Assembly: GCA_943736015.1 (NCBI GenBank)
Contig: OX031065.1
Coordinates: 43,104,427-43,168,426 of the forward strand
Source of the DNA: Tridacna crocea
Lineage: Eukaryota; Mollusca; Bivalvia; Cardiida; Cardiidae
DNA length: 64,000 nucleotides
Direction: 5' to 3'
Below, piece after piece: positions 43,325 through 55,261 of the stretch. The translations under genes and the position numbers were made by a program. The notes beneath the pieces are model-generated. The model saw only the letters and a list, made by a program, of their open reading frames with translations. It was not told where the DNA came from and did not search any database. The stretch's first letter is position 1; the number at the start of each line of letters is the position of its first letter.

Positions 43325-44290
43325 ACATACCGTATAAGCACTTTTTTCTGCGGTGACTTTATTTCTGCTTTATCTGCGGGGACATGCAGGAGAGCAGATT
43401 TAAAAGACGCAAAAATTTAGTCCAAATAAAAAGGATTCTATCGTTGTCGTGGTTCCTTTACTTGTTGCTGTTGTTGTTTTGTGGGGACATGTGTAAATTA
43501 CATGTGTATTATTAAACTCAGCATATTATTATCGTCTTTTTACCGTTTCCTACTCTCTGTATGTAATGGCTTTCACTACCTGTACTCTATTAACACAATA
43601 TGATTATTGCAATAAATTTTCTTCCTTCCCACAATGTTTTCAAAATAATAGGTCTCTCCTTCATACATTATAAACGAGTCTTAATGTTAACTGTATAGTT
43701 ACTCTACAGTTTGGTAGGTGCGATCTATTATTCACGCTTTACCGTATATGCATGGCGTTATGACATCGCCTATGGGTAGAAAACAAAGGTTATACAATTT
43801 TAACGTTTCACACATCGAACCATTCTGATTCATTATTATTTTGAGACAGTTAAAGCCAAGCTTAAATCTTCCTTTTATAATTGATATTCGGAACAGATTG
43901 TGGCCCAGATTATGGAAAATGGGTCCGATGAGGTACCAATTGACCCAGTTCTCTTATCCATAATTGTTTTGAAAGACCTTGTCTCAAAATGGCGGGTCAA
44001 AATGCACCAAAAAGTGTCAAAATGGGTTAAAAACTAATGGATTCAGATCGGCACAGACCTTGGAAGCATTGGAAGAATATGTTCTCTGGGTCTGATACAG
44101 AAATAGAATGGCATTGCAATGAATAAAATAGTTATTACTTCACATAAAAAAGTGTGTGTGTGTTTTAACCACATGAATATCATCCTTTTCATTGAAGACA
44201 GTAACAACCAAAATACATTTATGGACTGTACCTATCCAAAATTGACGCTGGTACCGGTACTTCATCAAAGTAAAGCGCAATAATTAAATC
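43325..44290. other. Geneless stretch
   Basis: AT-rich DNA with no supported gene. A MITE scrap (TTCCCACAATGTTTTCAAAA) is at about 43627-43646. Around 43900-44040 a segment contains CAAAATGGCGGGTCAAAATG-like runs without visible element ends. Confidence 0.4.
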
Positions 44291-44297
44291 CATTTTT

Positions 44298-45665
44298 ATA
44301 CACCCGTCGAAGACGGGACGTATTATGGGATCACCCGTGGCGGGGTGGCGGGCGGGCGGGCGGCGTCCAGTTCTTTGTCCGGAGCATATCTCCAAAACTG
44401 TACAAGCTAGGGTTTATGAAATTTCATGGGTGGATAGTTCTCATCGAGGGGGAGTGCAGTGCATAAGAATCATAACTCTTGCTTGCTTAATTTTTGAGTT
44501 ATTGCCCTTTGTTGTTTTTCATACTTGAATTTTGTCCGGAGCATATCTCCAAAACTATACTAGCTAGGGTTATGAAATTTCATTGGTGGATAGTTCTCAT
44601 CGAGGGGGAGTGCAGTGCACAAGAATCATAACTCTTGCTGGCTTAATTTTTGAGTTATTGCCCTTTGTTGTTTTTCATACTTGAATTTTGCCCGAAGCAT
44701 ATCTCCAAAACTGTACTAGCTAGGGTTATGAAATTTCATTGGTGGATAGATCTCATTGAGGGGGAGTACAGTCCACAAGAATCATAACTCTTGCTTGCTT
44801 AATTTTTGAGTTATTGCCCTTTGTTGTTTTTCATACTTGAATTTTGTCCGGAGCATATCTCCAAAACTATACTAGCTATGGTTATGAAATTTTATGGGTG
44901 GATAGATCTCATCGAGGGAGAGTGCAGTGCACAAGAATCATAACTCTTGCTTGCTTAATTTTTTAGTTCTTGCCCATTGTTGTTTTTCATACTTGAATTT
45001 TGTCCGGAGCATATCTTCAGAACTATAGTAGCTAGGCTTATGAAATTTCATGGGTGGATAGATCTCACTGAGGGAGAGTGCAGTGCACAAGAATCATAAC
45101 TCTTGCTTGCTTAATTTTTTAGTTCTTGCCCATTGTTGTTTTTTATACTTGAATTTTGTCCGGAGCATATCTTCAGAACTATAGTAGCTAGGCTTATGAA
45201 ATTTCATGGGTGGATAGATCTCACTGAGGGGGAGTGCAGTGCACAAGAATCATAACTCTTGCTTGCTTAATTTTTCAGTTATTGCCCTTTGTCGTTTTTT
45301 ATACTTGAATTTTGTCCGGTGAATATCTCGAAAACTATACTAGCTAGGCTTATGAAATTTCATGGGCGGATAAATCTCACCGAGGGGGAGTGGATTGCAC
45401 AGGAATCATAACTCTTGCTTGCTTAATTTTTGAGTTATTGCCCTTTGTCGTTTTTCATACTTGATTTTTGTCCGAAGCATATCTCCAAAACTATACTAGC
45501 TAGGGTTATGAAATTTCATGGGTGGATAGATCTCATCGATGGGGAGTGAAGTGTACAGGAATCACAACTCTTGCTTGCTTAATTTTTGAGTTATTGCCCT
45601 TTGTTGTTTTCATACTTGAATTTTGTCTGGTGCATGCTCCAGCTTTACAACTTGGGGTAAGACGG
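44298..45665 (-). mobile_element. Hairpin-started element with about eight ~151-bp monomers
   Basis: It opens ATACACCCGTCGAAGACGGG (CCCGTC-GAA-GACGGG hairpin) followed by a GGCGGGCGGGCGG run. Eight units contain TTTTGTCCGGAGCATATCTCC, ACTATACTAGCTAGGGTTATG, GGTGGATAGATCTCATCGAG and CAAGAATCATAACTCTTGC. Read on the minus strand the unit aligns with the monomers at 58.98-60.86 kb (shared ACAAAGGGCAATAACTC and TTCTTGTGCACTGCACT). A coding role is unlikely. Confidence 0.65.
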
Positions 45666-45799
45666 GGGTATCTTGCGACAATTTGCCTCTCTTGTTTATC
45701 AGATTCATTGGCGCAGAAAAAAGGTACACAGAATTTTAAACCCCCTGTTTTTTTGAAAATCTGTAGAATTTGGATCCCGCAAAAAAAAAATACTTATAC

Positions 45800-45945
45800 G
45801 GTATAATGGAACTAAGGAGAAAGTGATAGTATCCAGCATTTTCCCCTCTTCACTCGAAGTTTTCCAGCCTTCACAGAACAAATTTCAATTTTTGAGTGGC
45901 TTTACTTTTGTTGTCTGCAAATGCATAAATTTTGGATCCCCCTGC
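45800..45945. mobile_element. Fragment of the TTAA palindromic MITE
   Basis: It retains AAGGAGAAAGTGATAGTATCC, AGCATTTTCCCCTCTTCACTC and TTTTGTTGTCTGCAAATGC. Both ends are lost. Confidence 0.45.
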
Positions 45946-45947
45946 CA

Positions 45948-46150
45948 GGATGGTTCAGTGGTGTGTATGACTTGTGACCTGGTGGTTGGGAGTTTGATAC
46001 TCGGTTGAAGCAAACTTCTTTCTGGCATATTTTCACCTCCAAAGCGTGTGAGAAAAGTAGTTGGTGGCTTTGAAAAGAAAGTTGTGTTAGTACTGGTGTG
46101 AGAAAGGGAAGAAACACATGTGCTTCTCTGTCTTCCCCCTCTCGATAAAT
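45948..46150 (+). mobile_element. tRNA-derived SINE-like element
   Basis: Box A-like GATGGTTCAGTGGTGTG and box B-like GGGAGTTTGATACTCGG lie 45 bp apart. The body phrase TGTGTTAGTACTGGTGTGAG matches TGTGTTTGTACTGGTCTGAG in the element at 55040-55228, so both belong to one SINE family. Confidence 0.55.
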
Positions 46151-46156
46151 ACCGGG

Positions 46157-46520
46157 CTTTCGTTAGACTGATTCAGTTCTTGTCGTGATCAATGACAAGT
46201 AGGCGCTCATGATTATCAAATTCATGCGAATGCAAGCATTTTTTTAACCGAGATTGAATTGTGTGTAAACCAGTCGTTTTTTGGAAAATTTACGGTCTCA
46301 TCCAATGTTCAGTAACCCATACTGTCCAAATAAAGGTACCGTTTCCAAGCTGCCTAGTGCTGCTTTTACCCAGATGCTCTCATACTGTCAAACAAGCAAA
46401 AAGTAGTTGATTTAGACACACTTTTCTTGTGTGACTGTCACACAAGGCTATAATTGCAGGACAAGCATGTTTTTGACAAAAATCGCAGCAGAAGCATATC
46501 CTCGTCAAGATGTGTCACCG
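46157..46520 (-). repeat. Inverted partner of the 12826-13203 repeat
   Basis: The reverse complement follows the first copy over most of its length (GATGAGACCGTAAATTTTCC, ACGACTGGTTTACACACAA, GCACTAGGCAGCTTGGAAAC). The open frame of the first copy is interrupted here, so no shared protein is supported. A related stretch of TGTGACA/CACACAAG words continues to about 46920. Confidence 0.55.
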
Positions 46521-47283
46521 ACTGCCATGATTATGACCTTAGCTGGCATTAAACTCCAATACAATCAATTCATTTTGGATCAGTTTAAAATGTTGTGTAG
46601 TTAAAGAGTGAATGATATCTAGCATTGCTTTTAAGCAAAATTTAAGTTGTCAACATGCTCGTGGTCTTATTCATGGTCAATGTGTTGTAAATAAACTCAC
46701 AAACACAAGGTTTGGTAGGAGAGGTGAACAAACTTGTCTTGCAATATCAATACAAGTAAAAATAATCATTTGGACACTATTTGAAAGTGTTTGTATGACT
46801 GCTGCATGGACACACCTCTGTGACAGTGTAACACAAGTACAGTGCTGTGCGTAAACTTTTTGATTTGTCACACAAGGAAATTTTCTAGTCACACAAGCAT
46901 CGTCGTCACGCAACTATACCGCAGTAGGTCCGTCCGTTCGTTCGTCCGCTCTTAGGAGAGCTACATTCTGGAGTTATTTTACTGTATGTAATGGTATACT
47001 TGGATTTTATGTGCATTTTATCTCTCTGGGGTAGTAGATCATAAAAGGAAAAAAAAACCCAGAAAAAATCTGGAAAAAATTTGGACGAAAACCTACGGAC
47101 GGGACCATAAAATTTCATAAAAAAACAAGGGAGACTAATCGTACATTCTTTTTTCCAAATCGCAACTACTCGGCCACGTTTTTTATGTCGACGAGTATCT
47201 CAGTCTTATTTTCGTAAATAAGATAGGGTACCAGTCTAGGTTCCTGTTGATTCTGGTTTCCGCGTTGGCTATAAATTTCACAA

Positions 47284-47335
47284 TGTCCTGGATAAATCGG
47301 GGAACCAGACTGAAAGGCGCTATGGATGGCAAACG
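47284..47335 (+). CDS. Possible first coding exon (weak)
   Basis: ATG at 47284 opens MSWINRGTRLKGAMDGK and ends at a donor-like ACG|GTAGGTG. A CTATAAAT word lies about 15 bp upstream. The following candidate exon is 47665-47938. There is no family resemblance. It could be the 5' end of the gene that ends at 49399, but intervening exons are not recognised. Confidence 0.25.
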
Positions 47336-47664
47336 GTAGGTGTTTACTATTTAAACCATATTTTAATGCTGTTTTATGTACAAAATTGCGTTATAGGGTT
47401 TTCACAGGACATTATTTTTACATGTTCATACACGCGTGACTAAAACAAGGTGTAAACAATGTTTTCTTTGTGACAATATTTCGGGATGAATTTTATCGGA
47501 CACGATGACCCAGTTTCGCTTTGACATCAACTCTATTTTTCTTATTATTATAGCGTGTCTTTTACTATCAATTTTGATCTTAATGGTATTTGTTGTGAGG
47601 CGTTGGACACGTTTTTTTATCCTTTGGTCAACGGATCTTCGCTAGTAGCATGCATGTAGACGCT

Positions 47665-47938
47665 GCGTAGAATTCATCATGCCGTTCTCGCATTGTTTGC
47701 ATTCAATGGAACTGTTGATTTTATCCGATCCTTTTGTATGGAACTTGAAGATTACAATGTCATACATCCTATTGAATGGATTCAAGTGTAGACTTACATC
47801 TAGATTAATAAAAACAGATGAAAATTCAATCAAGGAAATATTTGGTTTTTGTACTGAAGACCAATTTGAGATGCAGAAGATTTTATCATTTCTTGAATTT
47901 CACAATATACGCAGCAAGATTATCATCAAATACAGGTA
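47665..47938 (+). CDS. Possible internal exon (weak), unknown protein
   Basis: It follows an acceptor-like CATGTAG and ends TACAG|GTAAATTG. It is open through about 90 codons (FIMPFSHCLHSMELLIL, then LLNGFKCRLTSRLIKTDEN, then IKEIFGFCTEDQFEMQKI). The exon would continue in phase 2, which does not fit the phase 1 exon at 48977, so another exon would be needed. No known domain is recognised. Confidence 0.3.
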
Positions 47939-48044
47939 AATTGATTGGAGTTCCGTTTCTAATGATTTTTTTATGCCTTGTCCATCTATTTTGTGTGTAA
48001 ATAATTTTTGGGGTTGCAATTTAGAATTGTTCAATAGCAGATCC

Positions 48045-48140
48045 GCAAAATTTTAGACTAGTCCAAATATTCAAAGCTTTTGCCTAAGACAAAATAAATG
48101 TTATTTAAAATATAAAATTTTAGCGATGAATACACTAAGG
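48045..48140. mobile_element. Fragment of the TTAA palindromic MITE
   Basis: Left-half words are ACTAGTCCAAATATTCAAAGC and AAGACAAAATAAATGTTA. Confidence 0.45.
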
Positions 48141-48703
48141 GAAATTGAGAAAAAGTTGGTTGTGGTTATTAGCAACTGAGGAATTTGTGCATAACTGAGG
48201 TAAAAAGAGTGTAGAAAAGCAAACCACAGTGTATACATTTTTAGAAGAATTCCCATTGATCATGAGAAAAGAACAGGGGAGGGGGAAAGACAAATGAACT
48301 CACATTATAACATCGGATAGGAATGCAGAGTACAACCTACACACAAGTATGGAAAATCGAGGCTCAAGCTGCAAAGATATTATTCATTGTTTGAAAAAAA
48401 GATAAGAGTAAAGAAAGTTATAAAATTCACTCTGTCAAAATTGGTGGAAATAAAACAGTAATTCATATTTCAAAAGTGGGCCATTTTGGTACCCATAACA
48501 TTGGGCCGTTTTGGACCGGGCCATTTTGACCCTATCCCTTAGAAAACACTGCTAGAAAAGAAAATCCTGGTTTTTATTTTTCCACACATTTCTAGCTAAA
48601 AATTCATTGATTGAGCGCTTGTCCATTTTCCAACTAAAATTTCCGTGTTTGAGCGCTGTCTAATTTGTTGTCTAATAGATGTATTGATAAAATAGTGGTC
48701 TTT

Positions 48704-48927
48704 TCACCCTTTCCCAAAAAAACCCTGGTTTTCAGTCTGCAGTACCAATCTTTTGAAAACACAGTGGGAAAAGGAGAAAATGCTCGTAACGAGCAATTTC
48801 TCCTTTTACCACAATGTTTTCTACCCTTTTTGAGACCTTTCTGCCATTTTCATCAAATTTAAAATTGTCGTCTGCAAACTCTCTTAATTTGGACCAGTCC
48901 AAAATTTGTCGTTTGGGAAAGGGTTAA
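48704..48927. mobile_element. TTAA palindromic MITE copy upstream of the third SANT-like exon
   Basis: The left edge is TTCACCCTTTCCCAAAAAAAC and the right end is TTTGTCGTTTGGGAAAGGG-TTAA. The hairpin stem is GAAAACACAGTGGGAAAAGG, with GAGAAAATGCTCGTAACGAG at the loop and CCTTTTACCACAATGTTTTC closing. It ends 49 bp before the exon at 48977. Confidence 0.75.
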
Positions 48928-48976
48928 CAAGAAACTTTAAAGAACAGTAACATGTGTTTTTTTGTGTAAATTTCAG

Positions 48977-49399
48977 ATGTTTTCAATCAGGCAGCAGAAC
49001 ATAAGTTGAGACCAGCTGATGAAACAGATGTACAAGACATTCTGGCTACGATGACTGGTAATGGGGATGGTGAATTTATACCAGACATACCAGAAGATGA
49101 TTTTGATGAGGATGAAGAAGAAGATTCTCTCACAAAAAAAAAGGAAGAAGCCTGTTCAATCATATAGACAGAGGTGGAGCAGTGAGGAGGTTAATGAACT
49201 ATTTGATTTATTTGACAGTGAATTTCTATCTAATTGTGTTCCAAATCCAAAGAAAGTGAAGGCCATGATGAAGAAGAGTGAACAGGACGGAGGACATATT
49301 TTCAAGAGAAAGAAAGAATTGATCACCAAAAAACTGAGTAATATGATGAAAAAGCCATTCAACACAGAAAAATTTGAAGCAGCTATTCAACAGATTTGA
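48977..49399 (+). CDS. Terminal exon with acidic linker and SANT/Myb-like domain, frameshifted (gene 3)
   Basis: The acceptor GTAAATTTCAG is followed in phase 1 by VFNQAAEHKLRPADETDVQD and the acidic stretch DIPEDDFDEDEEEDSLT. An A9 run (49134-49142) then shifts the frame by one base. In the new frame the protein continues KKPVQSYRQRWSSEEVNEL, LFDSEFLSNCVPNPKKVKAM and GGHIFKRKKELITKKL to TGA at 49397-49399. With one A fewer, the linker, the basic patch and the SANT-like domain would be continuous, as in the recombinase gene's last exon. The second Trp is missing here (KRKKEL in place of KRHWHV), so the domain has diverged. It is either a young pseudogene or a homopolymer sequencing error. Upstream recombinase exons are not found. 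Confidence 0.55.
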
Positions 49400-51355
49400 C
49401 AAAATATTTTTACTTCCAGATTTATAAAATCTTAACTATACGATCTTCAAATGTTTCAAATAATGAGACTGACATGATACATTTTGGGAATTATTGGTCA
49501 GGCCCAGTTAGAATGAACTGTCATATAATAGGTGATTTCAATACTATTTCAATTGTGTATGCAATGTACAATTACCTAGAATATAAATTTTTATTATCTG
49601 TTTTCTCTAATTCTAACAAAGGGTAGTAAGAAATGTCTGGTAAGTATTACAACAACAATTTTGGTATCTTGTGCTCAATGTTCAGTCCCAAGCCTTCTTG
49701 TTACATTTTCTGAGTAATTCTTATGGAAACTCAAACATTCATAGAACTTTGGCCGTTCATCACTTGGGCTATTTAGTTATTTCACATGACAGAAGACATG
49801 ATGGAGCATGCTAGGACTGCTTTTCACAGTAAAATCTTGCCATGCACTGTCAGGTCTTCATAGGAATAGGGATAAAAATAAGCATGTTACTTAACAAACT
49901 TCTTTCAGTTTGGATATTAGTTTGTCACATTGCGTTGTGTTTAAGATGTATGTGCTTTTTTACATACTGGCTTGCAAAATTCATAAAATTTCCTTATTTT
50001 CAAGAATGACTCAAATTTGGACTTGGCTTAAAATGGATATGGTGCATTGTGGGAAGAATAGAAATGCTGGTTATAAGCAGTTTCCCTTTTTGCAGTGTTA
50101 AAGAAATCTCCTTTACTATGGTCATAAATTAAACCTCAAAAGTTTTTGGTAGAGGGTTACTCCCTGTTTTTTAGCTGGACTGTTTGAAGAAAAGGTTGAG
50201 TTATTGTCATAGCCAGACTGTTGTGGTCTGTGTCGTCTTTGTGAAAAAAACTTTGACATTATGTAATATCTAATGCAATTCAAAATATCATCTTGACACT
50301 TGCAATACATGTATTTGAGTTGTTTGGAAAGTCTGTGTAATTTTGCTATAGATCTTCTAGCAATGGTAAATAGTTATCAAAAATACACCACATTAAAGCT
50401 GTTTATTTTTACCACATGCTCGGAAAAAAATCATTCAGATCTGATGAAAAAAATGTGGTCCTTTGCTCTCTTTGAAATGTAGGCGGGGCACGTCGAACAT
50501 CATTATGCAACGTGATTTGCATCAAACACATTGCATCTGGCATGGTCCATACTCGGGATTTGCCATTTTTCTGTTGGAATAAATTTACATGCTATGTAAG
50601 GTTACTTTCATGTTCTAAAGGTTTGTCTTTCTTTCTCACATTGTATTGGTCGATTTCATGTATAACACATATATGTGATTTGTTTGATGTTTATATCCCC
50701 ATCCTTCCTCAGAGCTGACGCGATAAAAACGACGACGACGTGAGGCTTGTTTTTTACCTTTCTCTCTTCTTAATGATGGGTACTGTCTGCCCCTTTAAAT
50801 CTTATAAAATTGATTGGAAATGTGCACATATAATGGGGAAGACCTATTTAGTCAGATGTATATAGTGTTCATTGCCTGTTGTAGACTCGTGGCCCAGTTC
50901 ACAACATAACTTTTCGAATATTCAAAATTTCGCAAGTCTCATTGACGCCATTTTCACGCAATGGACATTTGTACCTCATGATTAGAAATTTCAGGCAAAA
51001 TTCTATCCGTTAAGTCACTACTGCAAGCTTTTAGAATCTCGTCAATGAACAGTTTTTTTAAGTGATGCCAGAATTTCGTTCAATTCCACAAAATATTAAA
51101 TTTAAGATGACACGATTTGTAAAAGATTAAATGACCTGCCCCGGGTATGCAGTTCTATGGTGATTTAAATGATACTGAACACCAAGAATGTTAAATGCAA
51201 CTATAAAGACTAAGGAAGAGATGTTACAATGAAATTTATCTTTATTTTCATATAAGATTTAACACCATTTTCGAATTATGATAAAATTACATTGACTTTT
51301 CGAACAACCCTCGTATATGTTCACTATCAGAAGGCAACCTGTTATACAAAGGCAG
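49400..51355. other. Geneless stretch with two repeat relics
   Basis: A worn MITE lies at about 49995-50160 (GTGCATTGTGGGAAGAATAG, AGAAATGCTGGTTATAAGCAG, GGTAGAGGGTTA). A repeat of the TAGCTTGACTGTTTTC family lies at about 50170-50490 (TAGCTGGACTGTTTGAAGAA, TTGACATTATGTAATATC). No supported gene is present; a GACGACGACG trinucleotide run is at 50730-50740. Confidence 0.45.
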
Positions 51356-51361
51356 GTAACT

Positions 51362-51581
51362 TTAACTCTTTACCACACAATCCCGTGTTTTAACGACCCT
51401 GAGGAAGAGGCCTTTAAAAAACATAGTGGGAAAAGGAGGAAACCAGTATTTTCTCCTTTTCCCACAATGTTTTCTACCCCATCAAAGACAAACATCATCA
51501 TTTTAGGTACATTTATTTTGTCGTCTGCAAATGCTTTCAATTTGGTCGAGTCTAAAATTTTGTTGTTAGGTAAAGCGTTAA
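51362..51581. mobile_element. TTAA palindromic MITE copy (reverse orientation)
   Basis: It is bounded by TTAA. The left end is CTCTTTACCACACAATCCC and the right end is TTTTGTTGTTAGGTAAAGCG. The central stem is AAAACATAGTGGGAAAAGGA against CTCCTTTTCCCACAATGTTT, with a 20-base centre. Confidence 0.76.
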
Positions 51582-53345
51582 CATATTTCTGGCCAAATTA
51601 TGCCCCGTTTACAACTGAGAATTTCAATTCACTATCCAGTACTTTTAATGGTCGATTGTTATCACACACATGCAGTGCTCTTATTTAAAGCTTGTTTTCA
51701 TTGATGATTCAATTAATTTTTGTTTACCCTGCTTGCAGTGAGTAGGACGTAGTCGTCAGAACATCACTTCAGTGTGTATGCGTAAGAGCATTTTTGCGAT
51801 AGTCTGGATTTGTCCAGAACATTACTTCTCTACAATTATTGATGGTTTCAAAATGATTTGGCACAGTTGTTCTCCTCATTGAGCAGAAATGCCATTTGAA
51901 TCATTTGTTCACAAATGTCAAGGTCATTCAGGGGTCAAAATTTAGCGGGCTCGACACAAGTTGTCCCTGGACAACCGTCTAGTTTCCTTTGTTGTCCAGT
52001 TGAAATGGACAGGTAATGAAGTTAATAAAGTAAAACTATCTACCCTGAGAAAATACACGGAAAACAGCCTATTGTTAAAGGCAAAATTATAGCCTAAGCT
52101 AATAAAATCCTGGAGCAGTTAAAGCTAATCATCAGGTAGTACAAAATGTGCAGCCAAGTTTTACTGTCGCTGTTGTTTTGCCATTATCCTTTATTATTAT
52201 TACATTAGAAGTGTAATTCAAATTTTTCTCAAAGACGTTGGAAAATAAGGTTTATGAAAAAATGTATGTTTTTTCACGGGAATTTTGTGTGTGTTTTTAA
52301 TTTTTATTAAGTTTTTAGCATAGCTGTTATCGAAGAAAATATCGAGGTATTGTCATAGCCCTGTCGTCTGCGTCGTGAGTACTTTTGCAACTTTTATATA
52401 GACTTTAGAATGTTTTGTTAACACATTACATTTTGTTTAAGGTTTTATTTACAAGGAAAGATATCCCATTCCATTAGTTTGAGTTTTGAATTTTCTGCTT
52501 TGAAAAATAAACATATTGCAGTTTGAAATTGGTCTTGCTTGTCACCTCAGCTGGGCTACTTATTCAAAGAATAAGGAATGCCTTTACAGTCACTCTGCTT
52601 TGGTGATGTCTGTTCTTTTACATAAACCTTAAATATCAACCAGTCAAATTTTGGTGTAAAACGATTCTATTAATAATATTCCTTGATACCAAGTGACTGT
52701 CCAGTTGGCTTAAATTTAGAGGCTCCCTTTCTGGCATGTCAAGCCTTATCTGGGTCATACAAAGAGACGATAAAACATTGGTAGTAATAGCTGTCAAATC
52801 TTGACTTTCCCCTTGCAACACTGTTGGGGGTGGGGGATAAAGTATCACTGTGTTTGTATGTGTGTACATTTGTGTCTTGCTTTAGGGCCCTAATTACAGG
52901 CCACAATTTTCATCCAATCTTTCAAACATCTGAGTTGCCGTTGGTGAGAAGAGGAACCCCATCAATGCTGTCAGGCACTCAAAGGTTGAGGTCACAAGCT
53001 CAAATTTTAAGTTTTAAGTTTTTCAGTAATGTTACGGTTTGTTAATCCAGTGATGCCAGTTCTAGCTGGTTCAAATGCCGGCTTGGCCAACATCCTCCAA
53101 CATGTGACATTGCAACAAAGGTCATTTGTCCCTCACCAATAGTCAAATAATAAGTTGTGCGTCTACGTGCAATACATGGAACCGTGGAAATCGATATTTG
53201 ACCAATCAGGACATCGCATTTATTCTACCGGATGTCCTACCTTGGTTTCTGCTATTTTGGCTCACAAATAAACAACTGTTAACGTTGGAAGAATGCAATT
53301 TTCTTTATTTATGTTGTGTTTTCAACATTTGAATTTAAAAGAAAA
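51582..53345. other. Geneless stretch
   Basis: It carries a repeat of the TAGCTTGACTGTTTTC family at about 52313-52520 (TTAGCATAGCTGTTATCGAAG, ATTGTCATAGCCCTGTCG). A SINE-like scrap with a box B-type GGTTCAAATGCC is at about 53045-53090. The remainder is AT-rich with no recognised coding exon. Confidence 0.4.
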
Positions 53346-53347
53346 GC

Positions 53348-53576
53348 TTAACTCTTTCCCACACGACAAACTTTTACACTGGTTTAAATTGAAAGCTTTT
53401 GCAGACGACAAAATAAAGGTGACTGAAAAATTGAAATTTGTTCTGGGAACGGTAGAAAACACTGTGGGAAAAGGAGAAAATGCTGGTTACCAGCATTTTC
53501 TCCTTTCCCTACTGTGTTTTCAAAAGGCTTCTTTCTCAGGGGCGTCAAAAGCAGGGATTGTGTGGTAATGGGTTAA
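53348..53576. mobile_element. TTAA palindromic MITE copy
   Basis: Near-consensus. TTAA is at both edges, with left CTCTTTCCCACACGACAAAC and right GGATTGTGTGGTAATGGG. The stem is GAAAACACTGTGGGAAAAGG / CCTTTCCCTACTGTGTTTTC. Confidence 0.78.
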
Positions 53577-54140
53577 AAAATGTGCTTTGCGAACGTGTAC
53601 CGATGACGCGAGATCACGCAGAGGCTACAGACAAGTTTAAATTGTGATGATTACTTAAAATTTGAACTTGTGCGAAGAGCTGATCAGCACTGGATAATGG
53701 ATTAATTCAAAGTATTCTATAATTTTTCCTCTCTGAAATAGAAAACTGGAAAACAAAGGTAAAAATAGACCTATATGAAGTATTAATAAAAGGAAAATGC
53801 TTTTACTTGAATATTAACCTTGTTCAATAACTACCTATGCACATCCAAAAAGTGGCCGCGTAACTTGTCATCAATGTTTCAATTTGACATTAATCTTAAC
53901 CCATGGTTCATAAAGAATATGCTGAATGTGGACTGGGATCGTATATCCAATCTCTGATGTGTAGATATAGATCAGATTGCAAATTACATGATGATTAGTC
54001 TTGGATTTAAAGAACCTGCTGATTACAATAAGCACTTTGAAGTGTAGTTCTTCCTCACTATAGGAGTATATTTCAATTTTAAAAAAAGTCGAACTTCTGA
54101 TCTGGTGGAACATGGAAATTTTTCTCTTGACTTATCTGTT

Positions 54141-54360
54141 TTAACCGTTTACCACATAACGGGTTTTAACGACCCGTACGAGCTTTTAAAAGCATTGCGG
54201 AGAAAGGAGAAAATGCTTATAACATTCATTTTATCCTTTTCTCACTGTGTTTTGCGCTCTTTCAAAAACAAATTTCAATTATTGAATCATTTATTTTGTT
54301 GTCTGCAAATATTTGAGTTTGAATTGCTCCAAAAATTTTGTCATTTGGTGACGAGTTTAA
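54141..54360. mobile_element. TTAA palindromic MITE copy, worn (reverse orientation)
   Basis: The left end is TTAACCGTTTACCACATAAC and the right end is TTTTGTCATTTGGTGACGAG-TTTAA. The core (AAAGCATTGCGGAGAAAGG ... CCTTTTCTCACTGTGTTTTG) is diverged. Confidence 0.65.
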
Positions 54361-55039
54361 ATGGATTAGCACATCAGCACATTAGCACAAAGGGTGTGTT
54401 GGTAAACTGTTAATTTGATAGGAAGTGTGTTTGATTGCAAAGCAAATTACCGCTCTAATCAACTTGACCACCCGTTGTCATCAGTATATCATATACTACC
54501 GTCAATGATATTAACAATTTTCTTAATTGACAACACACTTAACGCATTTTGTAATCCATCAGACAACCCTTTTCCCCTTAACCTGATATTAAAAATTTTC
54601 ATTGACTTAAACCTCTCTGTAGAATCAGACATTCTATAAACTTTTCGAAAGGTTTGTAATTCAGTGTTATTTTATTTGGTATGATGCTGAGATGACTTTA
54701 CTAGCCCAACGAAAGCAATAAGTATCGTTAATTCTATTATTCTGTGGCAAAACGGAGATTTGATGATGTTTTTTATATGTTGAAATTTTTGTTTAAACAT
54801 GTAAATCTGTTACATTGTACGTCGCCCCTGTAATTCGCCCTTTTAATACATCTCCGTATTTAAATTATTTAAGCATCTTTAAATTGCTTACTGAGAATTT
54901 ATCATCGATAGAAATATATGATTAAAATACTTTTTTCCGAAATTTTATTGAGAGAAACATTCATGACAGCACGATTTAAGTAGCCTATCTGCTATACTGT
55001 ATATGTATTGACTATGTTTGTTTGTGAGACCTTGGCAAC

Positions 55040-55228
55040 AGTAACTAAGGTAGTCGGTTTATCTTATCACCACGGATCCATGTATGAATTGCTGGTGGCT
55101 GGTATCAGATGTTGTGTTTGTACTGGTCTGAGAAACAACAGGAATACACGGTTTAATACAAGAGCAGCCTGAATATAAATGTTAGGTAGTTGAATGTGGC
55201 ATTAAACCCCATACAACCAAACCTCGAA
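55040..55228 (+). mobile_element. SINE with molluscan-type 3' end
   Basis: The body contains TGTGTTTGTACTGGTCTGAG, shared with the SINE at 45948. The 3' end is TGTGGCATTAAACCCCATAC followed by AACCAAACC. An end of the form GGCRTTAAACCCCAAACAAAC is typical of molluscan tRNA-derived SINEs, which is the best lineage clue in the window. The tRNA-like head is worn. Confidence 0.6.
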
Positions 55229-55261
55229 GTTGAAACCAGTGTTCTTGTCTATGCCAGTTTC

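Noticed and set aside
43135-43341. Cys/Val-rich small protein on the minus strand
   Set aside because: It is translated from a (CA)n microsatellite.
48977-49060. Direct splice from exon C (20302) to the third SANT-like exon
   Set aside because: The phase fits (phase 1), but the product would lack Box II and the Tyr box and the span is 28 kb; no positive evidence.
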